Shown here: in pieces, positions 36,148-46,295 of the stretch | Position numbering within the stretch: position 1 is the first letter of the stretch | Layout: the number at the start of each line of letters is the position of its first letter | DNA from: Paracoccus mutanolyticus | Lineage (GTDB): Bacteria; Pseudomonadota; Alphaproteobacteria; Rhodobacterales; Rhodobacteraceae | Reading direction: 5' to 3' | NCBI RefSeq assembly: GCF_003285265.1 | Contig: NZ_CP030239.1 | Location: 2,686,001-2,750,000, forward strand | Length of the DNA: 64,000 nt | Position numbers and translations under genes: made by a program | Notes under the pieces: generated by a model | Databases searched by the model: none | What the model was told of the DNA's origin: nothing | What the model saw: only the letters and a program-made list of their open reading frames with translations

Positions 36148-38676
36148 GTGTCCCTGATTCAGGAAGCGGGCCTTTTGCCCCGCGAACTTGTGCGCCTGGA
36201 TGCCCGCGTCGCGGACAAGGCCGATGCGATTGCCCAGGCTGCCGCGCTGCTGGTGGCCGATGGCTGCGTCAAGCCCGGCTTCGGCGCCAGCATGGAGCGG
36301 CGCGAGGCCGCCTCGAACACCTATCTGGGCAAGGGGATCGCCATCCCCCATGGCATGGTCGAGGATCGCGACCTGATCCTGCGCGACGGCATCGCGGTCC
36401 TGCAGGTGCGGGACGGCGTCGAATGGAATGCAGGCCAGCGCGCGACGCTGGTCGTGGCCATCGCCGCACGGTCGGACGCGCATATCGGCATCCTGCGCCG
36501 CCTGACGCGGCTGCTGCAGGACGATGCGCGGATCGCGGACCTGACTTCGACCGACGACGCGGGCCTGGTGGTCGCCGCCCTGTCGGGGGCCGAGGCCACG
36601 GCCCCGGCGGCCGAGCCGCAGGGCGATTTCGCCCAGGGCTTCGAGTGGACCTGCGATTACCCCAGCGGCCTGCACGCACGCCCCGCCACCGAATGGGCCG
36701 AGACGGCGCGCCGCTTTGCCGCCCGCATCCGGGTGCGCAACGGCGACGAGGCGGCGGATGCCCGCAACATGATCTCGCTGCTGCAACTGGGGCTGAAGCC
36801 GGGCGACACCGTCACGGTTTCCGCCGAGGGCGCGGACGCGGCGGATGCGCTGTCGACCTTGCGCATCGTCATCACCGGCCTCAGCGCGCGCGAGAAAGCC
36901 GATGCGCAGAAGGCCGAGGAAAAGCGCCGCGCGACCGCGCAGGCCGGCGGCTGGACCGCGCCCGAGGGCGCCGATGTGGTCGAGGGGGTCGCCGCCTCGC
37001 CCGGGCTGGCCATCGGCCGGCTGCATCATCTTGAGGCGGGGCCCGTGCAGGTCCCGGACGAACCGATTGCGCTGGCGCCGGCCGCCGACCGGCTGCACGA
37101 GGCGCTGGCCCGCGCCCGCGAGCAGCTGGGGGCCCTGGCCGACGATACCGCCCGCCGCCTGGGCGAGGCCGACAGCGCCATCTTTCTGGCGCAGGCGGAA
37201 TTGCTGAACGACCCGCAGCTGGTGACGCTGGCCTCGCAGAAGCTGGTCGAGGGGCATGGGCTTGCCTGGTCCTGGCACCAGGCGGTGCAGGAAACCGCGC
37301 AGGCGCTGCTGAAGGTCGGGAACCCGGTGCTGGCGGGGCGGGCGGTGGACCTGCGCGACGTGGGCAGCCGCGTGCTGGCCCTGATCGACCCGAGCCTGGC
37401 GAAGCCCGCCCCGGCCGAGGTGCCGCAGGACGCGATCCTGGTGGCCGACGACCTGACGCCCACCGACACCGCCACGATGGACGCCGAGCGCGTCGCCGGG
37501 CTGGTGACGGCACAGGGCGGGCCGACCTCGCACACCGCGATCCTGGCGCGCACGCTTGGCCTGCCCGCCGTGGTGGGGGCGGGTGCGGCGCTGTCGCGGC
37601 TGACCTCGGGCGCGCCTGCGATCATCGATGGCAGCGGTGGCCGGCTTTACCTGAACCCGTCCGAGGCGGACCTGGCCTCGGCCAGGGCCTGGATCGCGGA
37701 GGAGGAGGCCAAGCGCGCCCGTGCGGCCGAGGCCCGCGCGCTGCCCGCCCGTACCCGCGACGGGCACGAGGTCCAGATCGGCGCCAACATCAACCTGGCC
37801 GAGCAGGCGGCCTGCGCCATCGAGCAGGGCGCCGAGGGCGTCGGCCTGATGCGCACCGAGTTCCTGTTCCTGGAGCGCGGCGACAGCCCGACCGAGGAAG
37901 ACCAGTATCGCGCCTATTCCGACATGGCGCGCGCCATGGGCGACCGCCCCTTGGTCATCCGCGCGCTGGACATCGGCGGGGACAAGCAGGTCAGCTATCT
38001 GGACCTCCCGCGCGAGGAGAACCCCTTCCTGGGCGTCCGGGGCGCGCGGCTGTTGCTGCGCCGGCCCGAGTTGCTGGTGCCGCAGGTGCGCGCGCTTTAC
38101 CGCGCGGCCAGGGACGGCGCGCAGATTTCGGTCATGTTCCCGATGATCACCTCGGTCGCGGAGCTGCTGGCGCTGCGCGAGACCGCGACCGCATCCGGGC
38201 CGAGCTTGAGGCCCCCGCGATCCCCTTGGGGATCATGATCGAGGTGCCTTCGGCGGCGCTGCTGGCCGACCAGTGCGCAGCACGCCGACTTCTTCTCGAT
38301 CGGGACCAACGATCTGACGCAATACGCGCTGGCGATCGACCGCCAGAACCCGGTGCTGGCGCCCGAGGCCGACAGCCTGCACCCGGCGGTGCTGAAGCTG
38401 ATCGACCTGACGGTCAGGGGCGCCCATGCCCATGGCCGCTGGGTCGGCGTCTGCGGCGGCATCGCGGGCGACGCCTTCGGCGCGGCGCTGCTGGCGGGGC
38501 TGGGGGTGGACGAGCTGTCGATGACCCCGCGCGACATTCCGGCGGTCAAGGAGCGCATCCGCCAGTCGGACCTGTCGGACCTGCAGGGGCTGGCGCAGCA
38601 GGCGCTGGCCGCGCGCGATGCCGTCGCGGTCCGGGCGCTGGCCCTTCCCCCCGTGCGCGAGGAGGATGCGGCATGA
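36148..38676 (+). CDS. fruB: fructose PTS multiphosphoryl transfer protein, IIA-HPr-EI fusion (frameshifts)
   Basis: One chain of about 843 residues joins three phosphotransfer modules. The IIA(Fru) domain (about 1-150) carries its phospho-histidine in [11 protein letters not shown] (His68). The HPr domain (about 155-245) has [14 protein letters not shown] (His176). The enzyme I domain (about 270 to the end) has [20 protein letters not shown] (His462) and the PEP site [20 protein letters not shown]. It passes phosphate from PEP to FruA. The GTG at 36148 follows GGGAGGAACCA. Breaks near 38190 and 38275 split the last 160 residues, which resume at [17 protein letters not shown] and [18 protein letters not shown]. 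The stop overlaps fruK by four bases. Confidence 0.93.
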
Positions 38677-39623
38677 TGATCCGCACCGTCGCGCTGAACC
38701 CCGCCATCGACCAGACCGTGATGGTCCCCCGGCTTGAGCCGGGCGAGGTCATCCGCGCCAGCGCCACCCGGCAGGACCCGGGCGGCAAGGCGGTCAATGT
38801 CGCCTCGTGCCTGGCCGACTGGGGCGTCAAGGTCGTGGTCACGGGTCTGCTGGGCCGGGACAATGCCGCAAGCTTCGAGCAGCTTTTCGCCGCCAAGGGC
38901 ATCGCCGACCGGATGATCCGGGTGGCGGGCTCGACCCGGACCAACATCAAGATCCTCGAAGACGGCGGGCGCACCACCGACGTGAACCTGCCCGGCTTTG
39001 CCGCGCGGCCCGAGGATACCAAGGCCGTGTTCAACCAGTTGGATACCGTGGCGACCGGAGACCTGGTCGTCGTCTCGGGCAGCCAGCCCCAGGGCCTTGC
39101 GCCCGACACCACGGCGCGGCTGGTCGCGGATCTGGCGGGGCGGGGCGCGCGGGTGGTGCTGGACGTCTCGGGCGAGCCGCTGGCGCAGGCGCTTGCCGGT
39201 GCGGTCATGCCCCATGCCGTCAAGCCCAACCGGCACGAGCTTGAGGCGCTGGTCGGCCGCAGCCTGGCCGAGCCCACAGCCTTGCTGGCCGCGGCGCGGG
39301 ACCTGCTGGACCGGGGCATCGCGCTGGTCACTGTTTCAATGGGGGCCGAAGGCGCGCTGTTCGTCACCCGCGCGGGGGCGCTGGTCGCCCAGCCGGCCGA
39401 GGTTGCGACCGGCAGTTCCGTCGGCGCGGGCGACGCGATGGTCGCGGGCCTGACGGCGGGGCTTGCCGAGGGGCTGGCCTTGCCCGACCTGGCGCGCCAG
39501 GCCACCGCATTCGCCGGGGCCAAGCTGCGCAACCCGGGCGCCCACCTGCCGCCGCAGGCCGAGGTGCGCGCCCTGGCCGCCCGGATCGTGACCGCGCCCG
39601 CCGCCGAATACGCGGCCGGCTGA
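38673..39623 (+). CDS. fruK: 1-phosphofructokinase
   Basis: This intact 316-residue PfkB-family kinase phosphorylates fructose-1-phosphate to fructose-1,6-bisphosphate. It opens TVALNPAIDQTVMVPRLEPG and contains DPGGKAVNVASCLADWG (PfkB signature 1 region), STRTNIKILEDGGRTTDVN, KPNRHELEALVGR and GSSVGAGDAMVAGLTAGLAE (signature 2, with the catalytic aspartate in GAGDA). The ATG overlaps the fruB stop. Its substrate is the product of FruA import, so fruB, fruK and fruA form one pathway in one operon. Confidence 0.95.
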   Translation: MMIRTVALNPAIDQTVMVPRLEPGEVIRASATRQDPGGKAVNVASCLADWGVKVVVTGLLGRDNAASFEQLFAAKGIADRMIRVAGSTRTNIKILEDGGRTTDVNLPGFAARPEDTKAVFNQLDTVATGDLVVVSGSQPQGLAPDTTARLVADLAGRGARVVLDVSGEPLAQALAGAVMPHAVKPNRHELEALVGRSLAEPTALLAAARDLLDRGIALVTVSMGAEGALFVTRAGALVAQPAEVATGSSVGAGDAMVAGLTAGLAEGLALPDLARQATAFAGAKLRNPGAHLPPQAEVRALAARIVTAPAAEYAAG

Positions 39624-39697
39624 AGAACACGGGCCCGCGCCAGTCCGCGGGCCGGGGGATCGTCGAGGCGCCCGGCGCGCCGGACAGGAGGAATGAC

Positions 39698-41423
39698 ATG
39701 CAAAAGATCATCGCCATCGTCGGCGGGGGCGAACGCGCCACCCATGCCGTGCTGGCACGCGAGGCCCTGAAGATGGCGGCGCGGGCGCAGGGGACCGAGA
39801 TCCTGGTCGAACTGCGGACCTCGGACGGGGTGCAGGACCCGCTGGATCCCGCCGCCGTCCAGCGCGCCGACCGGCTGCTGCTGGTGGGTGATGTGGCAGG
39901 GGACGCGGTGCCCGGAGGGTTGCCCCAGGTGCGGGTCAGCATCGCCGAGGTGCTGAGGATGCGGCCGCGGTGCTGGCCCGCGGCGCCGGCGCGACGGCGG
40001 CGGCCCCGGCGGCCGCGGCGGCCGGGCCGCTGAGATCGTGGCGATCACCTCGTGCCCCACGGGCATCGCGCATACCTTCATGGCCGCCGAAGGCCTTCAA
40101 GAGGGCGCCAAGGCCCTGGGCCACCAGATCCGGGTCGAGACCCAGGGCTCGGTCGGCTCGCAGGATGCGCTGACCCCGGACGAGATCGCGGCGGCCGACC
40201 TGGTCATCATCGCCGCCGACCGGCAGGTGGAACTGTCACGCTTTGCGGGCAAGAGGGTGTTCAATTCGCCTACCAAGCCCGCCATCAACGACGGTGCGGC
40301 GCTGATCCGCAAGGCCCAGGCCGAGGCGCGGGTCCAGGGCGGCACGGCCGGCCCGGCCGAGGAAAGCGCCCCCGCCCACAAGACCGGCGTCTACAAGCAC
40401 CTGATGACCGGCGTCAGCTTCATGTTGCCCTTCGTGGTCGCGGGCGGGCTGCTGATCGCGCTGGCCTTCGCCCTGGGCGGGATCTACGTCTATGAGGACC
40501 AGTATGCCGGGACGCTGGGCTATACCCTGTTCCAGATCGGCGCCAAGGGGGCCTTTACCCTGATGGTGCCGGCGCTGGCCGGCTATATCGCCTATTCCAT
40601 CGCCGACCGGCCCGGCATCGCGCCCGGCATGACCGGGGGCGTCATCGCCGGCACCATCGGCGCGGGCTTTCTGGGCGGCATCCTGGCGGGCTTCATCGCG
40701 GGCTATGGCGTGCTGGCGCTGACCCGGATCATCAAGCTGCCGCGCACGCTGCAGGGGCTGATGCCGGTGCTGATCCTGCCGCTGCTGGGCACCGCGCTGA
40801 CCGGCCTTCTGATGTTCTACGTCGTGGGCGCGCCCACCGCCCGGGTGCTGGGGGCGCTGACCGCCTGGCTACAGGACATGCAGGGCAGTTCGGCGGCGAT
40901 CCTGGGTCTGATCCTGGGCGGCATGATGGCCGTCGACATGGGCGGGCCGATCAACAAGGCGGCCTATGTCTTTGGCACCACGCTGATCGCCTCGAACGTG
41001 ACCGAGCCTATGGCTGCGGTGATGTGCGCGGGCATGACGCCGCCCCTGGCGCTGGCCATCGCGAGCCGGCTGTTCCCCGCCCGCTTCACCGTCGAGGAGC
41101 GCGAGGCCGGCAACGCCGCCTTTGTCCTGGGCCTGGCCTTCGTCACCGAGGGCGCGATCCCCTTTGCCGCGCGCGATCCCCTGCGGGTTATTCCGTCGCT
41201 GATCGCGGGCTCGGCCGTGGCGGGCGCGGTCTGCATGGTCCTTGGGGTGCAACTCAAGGTGCCGCATGGCGGGATCTTCGTCCTGCCGATCCCCAATGCG
41301 GTGGTGAACCTGCCGGGCTTCTTCATCGCCATGGTGATCGGGACGGCCGTGTCGGTCGCCGCGCTGGCCGTGCTCAAGCGCCGGATCGAGGCGCCGGCAG
41401 CGGGCGTTCCGCAGCCCGCCTGA
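39698..41423 (+). CDS. fruA: fructose PTS permease, IIB'-IIB-IIC (frameshift)
   Basis: This membrane protein of about 576 residues has a degenerate IIB' domain (about 1-100), an Ala-rich linker, a functional IIB domain with the phospho-cysteine in [19 protein letters not shown], and a IIC domain with about nine helices beginning near [20 protein letters not shown]. Family motifs in IIC are [35 protein letters not shown] and [13 protein letters not shown] [14 protein letters not shown]. One base is missing near 39957, in the linker, so the open frame splits there. AGGAGG precedes the ATG. It imports fructose as fructose-1-phosphate with phosphate from FruB. Confidence 0.93.
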
Positions 41424-41447
41424 GCCGACCTGCTCGTCACGAGTATC

Positions 41448-41482
41448 GCCGCCCCTGGTACAGTCCCGGGGGCGGCTTTTTC
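41448..41482 (+). terminator. rho-independent terminator after fruA
   Basis: GCCGCCCCTGG pairs with CCCGGGGGCGGC across a short loop, and TTTTTCTT follows at once. It lies 25 bases after the fruA stop and should end the fruBKA transcript. Confidence 0.85.
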
Positions 41483-41515
41483 TTGGCATCGGGGACGCCT
41501 GCGGTCGCCGTTGGC

Positions 41516-41542
41516 GGGGTATTTGGAAAACGGAGAAAGCGG
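41516..41542 (+). repeat. GGGTATTTG...GAGAAAG intergenic element (copy 3)
   Basis: GGGGTATTTGGAAAACGGAGAAAGCGG lies between the convergent fruA and dctA genes, after the fruA terminator. It differs from copy 2 by a few bases only. Confidence 0.65.
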
Positions 41543-41597
41543 GAGGCGGCGTGTCCTGCGTCCCGGTTGGGCGCGGGGCTTTGGAGGCTGTGCCATG

Positions 41598-41628
41598 AAA
41601 AGGCCGCGGCCCTTGCGGGTCGCGGCCT
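41598..41628 (-). terminator. rho-independent terminator after dctA
   Basis: Read leftward, AGGCCGCGACCC and GGGCCGCGGCCT form a strong stem around GCAA, followed by TTTTCA. It lies 45 bases beyond the dctA stop and fits a terminator for that gene. Confidence 0.75.
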
Positions 41629-41672
41629 GATGTCGGGCGGCGGGGAGGAGCCGCCCGGACGACGCCGGGGCG

Positions 41673-43028
41673 TCAGTCGGCGCTGGTTTCGCCCAGGCGC
41701 AGGCCGGCGGGGGCGGGCTCCAGCGTGGTGACGGGGCGGACCGTGCCGGTCGCCTCGCCGTTCAGGGCGCGGTCCAGCTGCTCGCGGTCCAGCGCGCCGT
41801 GCCAGCGGCTGACGACGATGGTGGCGACCGCGTTGCCGATGAAGTTCGTCAGCGAGCGGCATTCCGACATGAAGCGGTCCACGCCCAGGATCAGCGCCAT
41901 GCCGGCGACCGGGACGGTGGGAACGACCGACAGCGTCGCGGCCAGCGTGATGAAGCCCGCCCCGGTCACGCCCGCCGCGCCCTTGGAGGACAGCATGGCG
42001 ACCAGCAGCAGCAGCACCTGCTGTTGTAGCGACAGGTCGGTGTTCGTTGCCTGGGCGATGAACAGTGCCGCCAGCGTCATGTAGATGTTGGTGCCGTCCA
42101 GGTTGAAGCTGTAGCCGGTCGGAACCACCAGGCCCACGACCGAACGCTTGCAGCCGGCCTTCTCCATCTTCTCGATCAGCGAGGGCAGGGCGGATTCCGA
42201 GGATGAGGTGCCCAGCACCAGCAGCAGTTCCGCCTTGAGATAGGCGATCAGCTTGAAGATCGAGAACCCGTTGAGCATGCAGACGGTGCCCAGGATCACG
42301 ACGACGAACAGCGCCGAGGTCAGGTAGAAGGTGCCGACCAGCGTCGCCAGGTTCACCACCGAGGCGATGCCGTACTTGCCGATGGTGAAGGCGATGGCCC
42401 CGAAGGCGCCGATGGGCGCGGCCTCATCAGGATGTCGACCATGCGGAAGATGACATGGCTGATCGCTCGACAGAGCAAGGACGGGCATGCCCGCGCCGAT
42501 CAGGATAGCCCGACACAGCGATGGCGACGAACAGTGCCTGCAGGATGTTGCCCTCGACGAAGGCCGAGGTGATCGTGGACGGAATGATGTCCATGACAAA
42601 GCCCGTGAGCGAGGTCTCATGCGCCTTTTCGGCATAGGTCGCGACCTTGCTGGCATCCAGGCTGGCCGGGTCGATGTTCATGCCCGAGCCAGGGTGGACC
42701 ACGTTGGCGACGACCAGTCCGACGATCAGCGCCAGCGTCGAGAAGGTCAGGAAATAGGCAAAGGCCTTGCCCACGACCGAGCCCACGCCCTTGAGCGTGC
42801 CCATGCCCGCAAGGCCGGTGACGATGGTCAGGAAGATGACCGGGGGATGATCATCTTGACCAGCTTGATGAAGGCGTCGCCCAGGGGCTTCAGCGCCTCG
42901 CCGGTCTGGGGATAGAGATGCCCGATCAGCGCGCCGGCCACGATGGCGACCAGCACCTGAAAGTAGAGATGGCGATAGAACGGACGGGATGCGTGCGCGG
43001 ACGGCTGCGCCGACGTGTCGATATGCAT
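41673..43028 (-). CDS. dctA: C4-dicarboxylate/proton (sodium) symporter DctA (frameshifts)
   Basis: This carrier of about 450 residues imports succinate, fumarate and malate. It begins [20 protein letters not shown] and has about eight helices and the two re-entrant loops of the DAACS family. Marks are [20 protein letters not shown], the serine-rich [40 protein letters not shown] and [20 protein letters not shown]. Breaks occur near 42843, 42505, 42455 and 42423, each with immediate resumption of the family sequence. The upstream space is shared with dctB-dctD, whose products should switch on this gene in response to external dicarboxylates. Confidence 0.9.
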
Positions 43029-43070
43029 GGAAGGCCTCCTCCGACCTCTGGTGTCAATTCCGTGACCGCC

Positions 43071-43099
43071 ATGTTACGGCGCGGGCAGGTGCGGACCAA
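43071..43099 (-). promoter_or_regulatory. candidate sigma-70 promoter of dctA
   Basis: Read leftward, TTGGTC (43099-43094) and TAACAT (43076-43071) are separated by exactly 17 bases and lie about 45 bases before the dctA start. No GG-N10-GC pattern of a sigma-54 promoter was found in the same space. Confidence 0.4.
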
Positions 43100-43164
43100 A
43101 AACCGGGCGCATAGCAGCAATGCGCTGTTTTCATGGGAAAAGCGGGGAGTACTGGGCACAGAAT

Positions 43165-43212
43165 TGTGTGGTTTTCCGCACAGGCCCGGTCTGCTAGTGT
43201 GACATTCCACAC
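43165..43212. promoter_or_regulatory. tandem inverted repeats, probable DctD binding sites
   Basis: TGTGTGGTTTTCCGCACA (43165-43182) and GTGTGACATTCCACAC (43197-43212) are related palindromes. Their centres are 31 bases apart, three helical turns. They lie between dctA and dctB, upstream of the dctA promoter region, where an activator would bind cooperatively on one DNA face. Confidence 0.6.
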
Positions 43213-43254
43213 AGGGGGCTGGGGCGACGCGGTGCAGCGCGGGGGCAGGAGCGA

Positions 43255-44892
43255 ATGCGACGGATGGGGGCCTGGCTGGCGCTGGCGGCCTAGCAGTCGC
43301 TTGCGCTGCTGGCGGTGGTCTTTGCCCTGGCGCGCCGCAATGCCCTGGCCGACATGGCCCAGTCCCGCCAGGGCGAGCTGCAGACCCGCGTTCAGGCGCT
43401 GGAAAGCGTGCTGTCGCGCCAGCGCGCCGTCGCCACGGTGCTGGCGGACGATGCGCTGGTGCGGACCGCCCTGGAACAGCCCATCGGTCCCTACCGGGAC
43501 CGCGTCTCGGCCAAGCTGGACCGGCTGCGGGATGAAACCGACAGCGCCGTGATCTATCTGCTGGACCGCGCGGGCATCGCCATTGCCGCCGCGAACTGGG
43601 ACGAGGCGCAAAGCTTTGTCGGCCAGGACTACAGCTTTCGCGACTATTTCAGCCAGGCGCTGCGCCAGGGCCGGGCGACGCAGTTCGCCCTGGGCACGGT
43701 CAGCAACCGGCCGGGCCTTTATCTGTCCCATGATGTCGTCTCGGGCGACCGCGACCTGGGCGTGGTCGTGGTCAAGGTCGAGTTCGACGCCCTCGAGGCC
43801 AACTGGGCGGCGGGCCCGGGCCTGACGCTGGTCCTGGACGCCCAAGGGACAGATCATCCTGTCCGGGCGGCCGGCCCTGCGCTTTTCCCGCCCGGTGCCC
43901 GATCCGAGGACCGTGTTCAGCAGCGCGCCGGTTCCCGGGACCGACTGGACCATGACCATCGCCGAGCCCGTCGCGCCGGCGAATTTCGCGGCGGCGCTGG
44001 CTGCGGGCACGGCGGGCTTCGGGCTGATGCTGCTTTATGCGGGGGCGGGGCTTGCGCTGCGGGCGCGCCTGCGGGTGCGGGTCCGGGCCGAGGCCGAGCG
44101 CCGCTATCGCGCCGATCTGGAGCGCGCGGTGCAGGACCGCTATCCGCGCGCTGATGGACAGGCGCGCGAACGCCGCGCTGCCCTATCGCTGGACCGCTGC
44201 AGGCCGAGATGGTGCAGGCCAACAAGCTGGCCGCGCTGGGCCAGATCACCGCCGGCGTCGCGCATGAGGTGAACCAGCCCCTGGCGGCGATCCGGCTGAT
44301 GGCGGAAAACGGCGCGGCGCTGTTGCCCCGCGACGCGGCGCCCGAGGTGGCGGGGAACCTGTCCAGCATCCTGCGCATGACCGACCGGATCGCCCGCATC
44401 ACCGACCAGCTGCGCGGTTTTGCCCGCAAGGCCACCGGGCAGGTCGGGCCGGTCAGCCTGAAGGAGGCGGTCGATGCCGCGCTGCTGTTGACCGCCAGCC
44501 GCCGCACGGCCCAGCGCATTGCCCTGGACTTGCCTGCCATCGACCCCGGATTGCGCGTCATGGCCGAGACCGTGCGGCTGGAACAGATCCTGGTCAACTT
44601 GCTGCAAAACGCGCAGGAGGCGCTGGCCGACACGCCCGACCCCCGCATCGCCCTGTCGGTCGAACCGGGACCGAACAGCGTGCGCATCAGCCTGTCCGAC
44701 AACGGCCCCGGCATCGCGCCCGAGGCGCGGGCGCAGCTGTTCACGCCCTTTGCCACGTCGAAACCCAAGGGCCTGGGCCTGGGACTGGTCATCTCGCAGG
44801 AGATCGCGCGGGACTTCGGCGGCAGCCTGCGGGCGGGGCCGGCGACGGGCCAAGGCGCGAGCTTTGTTCTGGAATTGCCGAGGGCCGCATGA
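43255..44892 (+). CDS. dctB: C4-dicarboxylate sensor histidine kinase DctB-like (in-frame TAG and frameshifts)
   Basis: This membrane sensor of about 545 residues starts at the ATG at 43255 behind GGGGGCAGGA. A first helix (MGAWLALAA, then LALLAVVFAL) is interrupted by an in-frame TAG at 43291-43293. A periplasmic PAS-like domain (to about residue 200) contains AVIYLLDRAGIAIAAANWDE and DYSFRDYFSQAL, typical of DctB. After a second helix (FGLMLLYAGAGLALRA) a coiled coil leads to the kinase: GQITAGVAHEVNQPLAAIRL (phospho-histidine), LVNLLQNAQEAL, LSDNGPGIA and GLGLGLVISQEIA. Breaks lie near 43845 and 44150-44200. It should phosphorylate DctD when dicarboxylates are present. The stop overlaps dctD. 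Confidence 0.85.
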
Positions 44893-46226
44893 CCGACACC
44901 CCCCGCCTTGTCCGCCTGGTCGATGACGACGAGGATCTGCGTCTGGCCCAGGTCCAGACCCTTCGGATCGCGGGTTTCGCGGTCGAGCCCTTTGCGCGCG
45001 CCGCCGACGCGCTGGAGGGGATGACCGCCGACTATCCCGGCGTGGTGCTGAGCGATGTGCGCATGCCGGGGATGGACGGGCTGGAGCTGTTCGACCGGCT
45101 GCACGGCATCGATCCCGAACTGCCGGTGATCCTGCTGACCGGGCATGCGGACGTGCCGATGGCCGTCTCGGCGTTGAAGCAGGGGGCCTATGACTTCCTG
45201 TCCAAGCCCATCGGCGCGGACGCCCTGCTGGCGGCCGTCGGCCGGGCCTGTCAGTCGCGCGCCCTGGTCATGGAAAACCGCGCGCTGCGGCGGCAGGCCC
45301 GGGACGAGGCCGCGCAAGACAGCCCGCTGATCGGGCAAAGCGCGGTCATGGCCCATCTGCGCGACAGCATCGACCGGCTGGCCCAGGCCGGGGGCGATCT
45401 GTGGCTGACGGGGCCGGGGGGCTCGGGCAAGACGACGGTGGCGCGGCTGATCCACCGTCAAAGCCCGCGCCGCGCCCGCGCCTTCGTCCATGTGCCCTGC
45501 GCCACGCTCGACGAGGCGCGGTTCGAGGCCGAGTTCCTGGGCACCGAGGCGCAGGGCCGCGCGCCGCGCAGTGCCGGGCTGCTGGAAAAGGCGCATCGCG
45601 GCACGCTTTATCTGGACGAGATCGACAGCCTGAACCCGGCGCTTCAGGCCCGCATCCTGGCGGTGATCGAGGCAGGCGAACTCTGGCCCGCAGGGGCGGC
45701 CGCGCCCCGCGCGCTGGATCTGCGGGTCATCGCCTCGACCCGCGACGACCCGGAACGGCTGGTGCGCGACGGGCGGCTGCGGGGCGATCTTTACTATCGC
45801 CTGTCCGGTGTGGTGCTGGCCCTGCCGCCCCTGGTCGAGCGGCGCGAGGATATTCCCGAACTGTTCCGCCATTTCCTGCTGGACGCCTGCCGGCGGCTGG
45901 ACCTGCCGGCCCAGCCGGTGACGCCGCTGGTCAAGGCGCGGCTGGCCGGGCACGACTGGCCGGGCAACCTGCGCGAGTTGCGCCAGTTCGCAGAAAGCCA
46001 TGCGCTGGGGCTGTCGCCCTTTGACGGCGCAGACCAGGCCGCGCCCGAACGGGGCCTGGCCGATCTGGTCGCGGAATACGAGGCCGGCCTGATCCGCGAG
46101 GCGCTGCGCCTGTCCGGCGGCCATGCCGGGCGCGCGATGGAACGGCTGCGCCTGCCGCGCAAGACCTTCTATGACAAGCTGACGCGCCACGGCATCAAGC
46201 CCGCCGAGTTCCGCGACGACGGCTGA
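44889..46226 (+). CDS. dctD: DctD-like response regulator, NtrC family without GAFTGA loop
   Basis: This intact 445-residue regulator has a receiver (residues 5-120, phospho-acceptor Asp56 in VVLSDVRMPGMDG, conserved Lys in YDFLSKPIG), an AAA+ ATPase domain (about 145-370) and a FIS-type helix-turn-helix at the end (ALRLSGGHAGRAMERLRLPR). Walker A is GPGGSGKTTVARLI (Lys181) and Walker B GTLYLDEIDS. Where sigma-54 activators carry ELFGHxxGAFTGA, this protein reads EFLGTEAQGRAPRSAGLLE. The loop that touches sigma-54 is absent, although the frame is continuous. It is coupled to dctB by an ATGA overlap and probably regulates dctA, likely through sigma-70 polymerase (inferred). Confidence 0.88.
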   Translation: MTDTPRLVRLVDDDEDLRLAQVQTLRIAGFAVEPFARAADALEGMTADYPGVVLSDVRMPGMDGLELFDRLHGIDPELPVILLTGHADVPMAVSALKQGAYDFLSKPIGADALLAAVGRACQSRALVMENRALRRQARDEAAQDSPLIGQSAVMAHLRDSIDRLAQAGGDLWLTGPGGSGKTTVARLIHRQSPRRARAFVHVPCATLDEARFEAEFLGTEAQGRAPRSAGLLEKAHRGTLYLDEIDSLNPALQARILAVIEAGELWPAGAAAPRALDLRVIASTRDDPERLVRDGRLRGDLYYRLSGVVLALPPLVERREDIPELFRHFLLDACRRLDLPAQPVTPLVKARLAGHDWPGNLRELRQFAESHALGLSPFDGADQAAPERGLADLVAEYEAGLIREALRLSGGHAGRAMERLRLPRKTFYDKLTRHGIKPAEFRDDG

Positions 46227-46295
46227 CGCGGTCGGGCTTGGCGTGGGCCCTTGCCCGCGCTAAACCGGATCTCCCCGAGGCAAGGAGCTTTCCGA

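Noticed and set aside
43029..43254. Sigma-54 promoter for dctA
   Set aside because: I looked for TGGCAC-N5-TTGC on the leftward strand and found none with the required GG and GC spacing.
43291..43293. TAG in dctB as a recoded codon (pyrrolysine-like)
   Set aside because: No recoding machinery or downstream element is visible, and the window is full of small sequence errors.
43917..46190. Long minus-strand frame opposite dctB and dctD
   Set aside because: It is a shadow of two well-identified genes; its residue composition is that of an antisense frame and no ribosome site precedes it.
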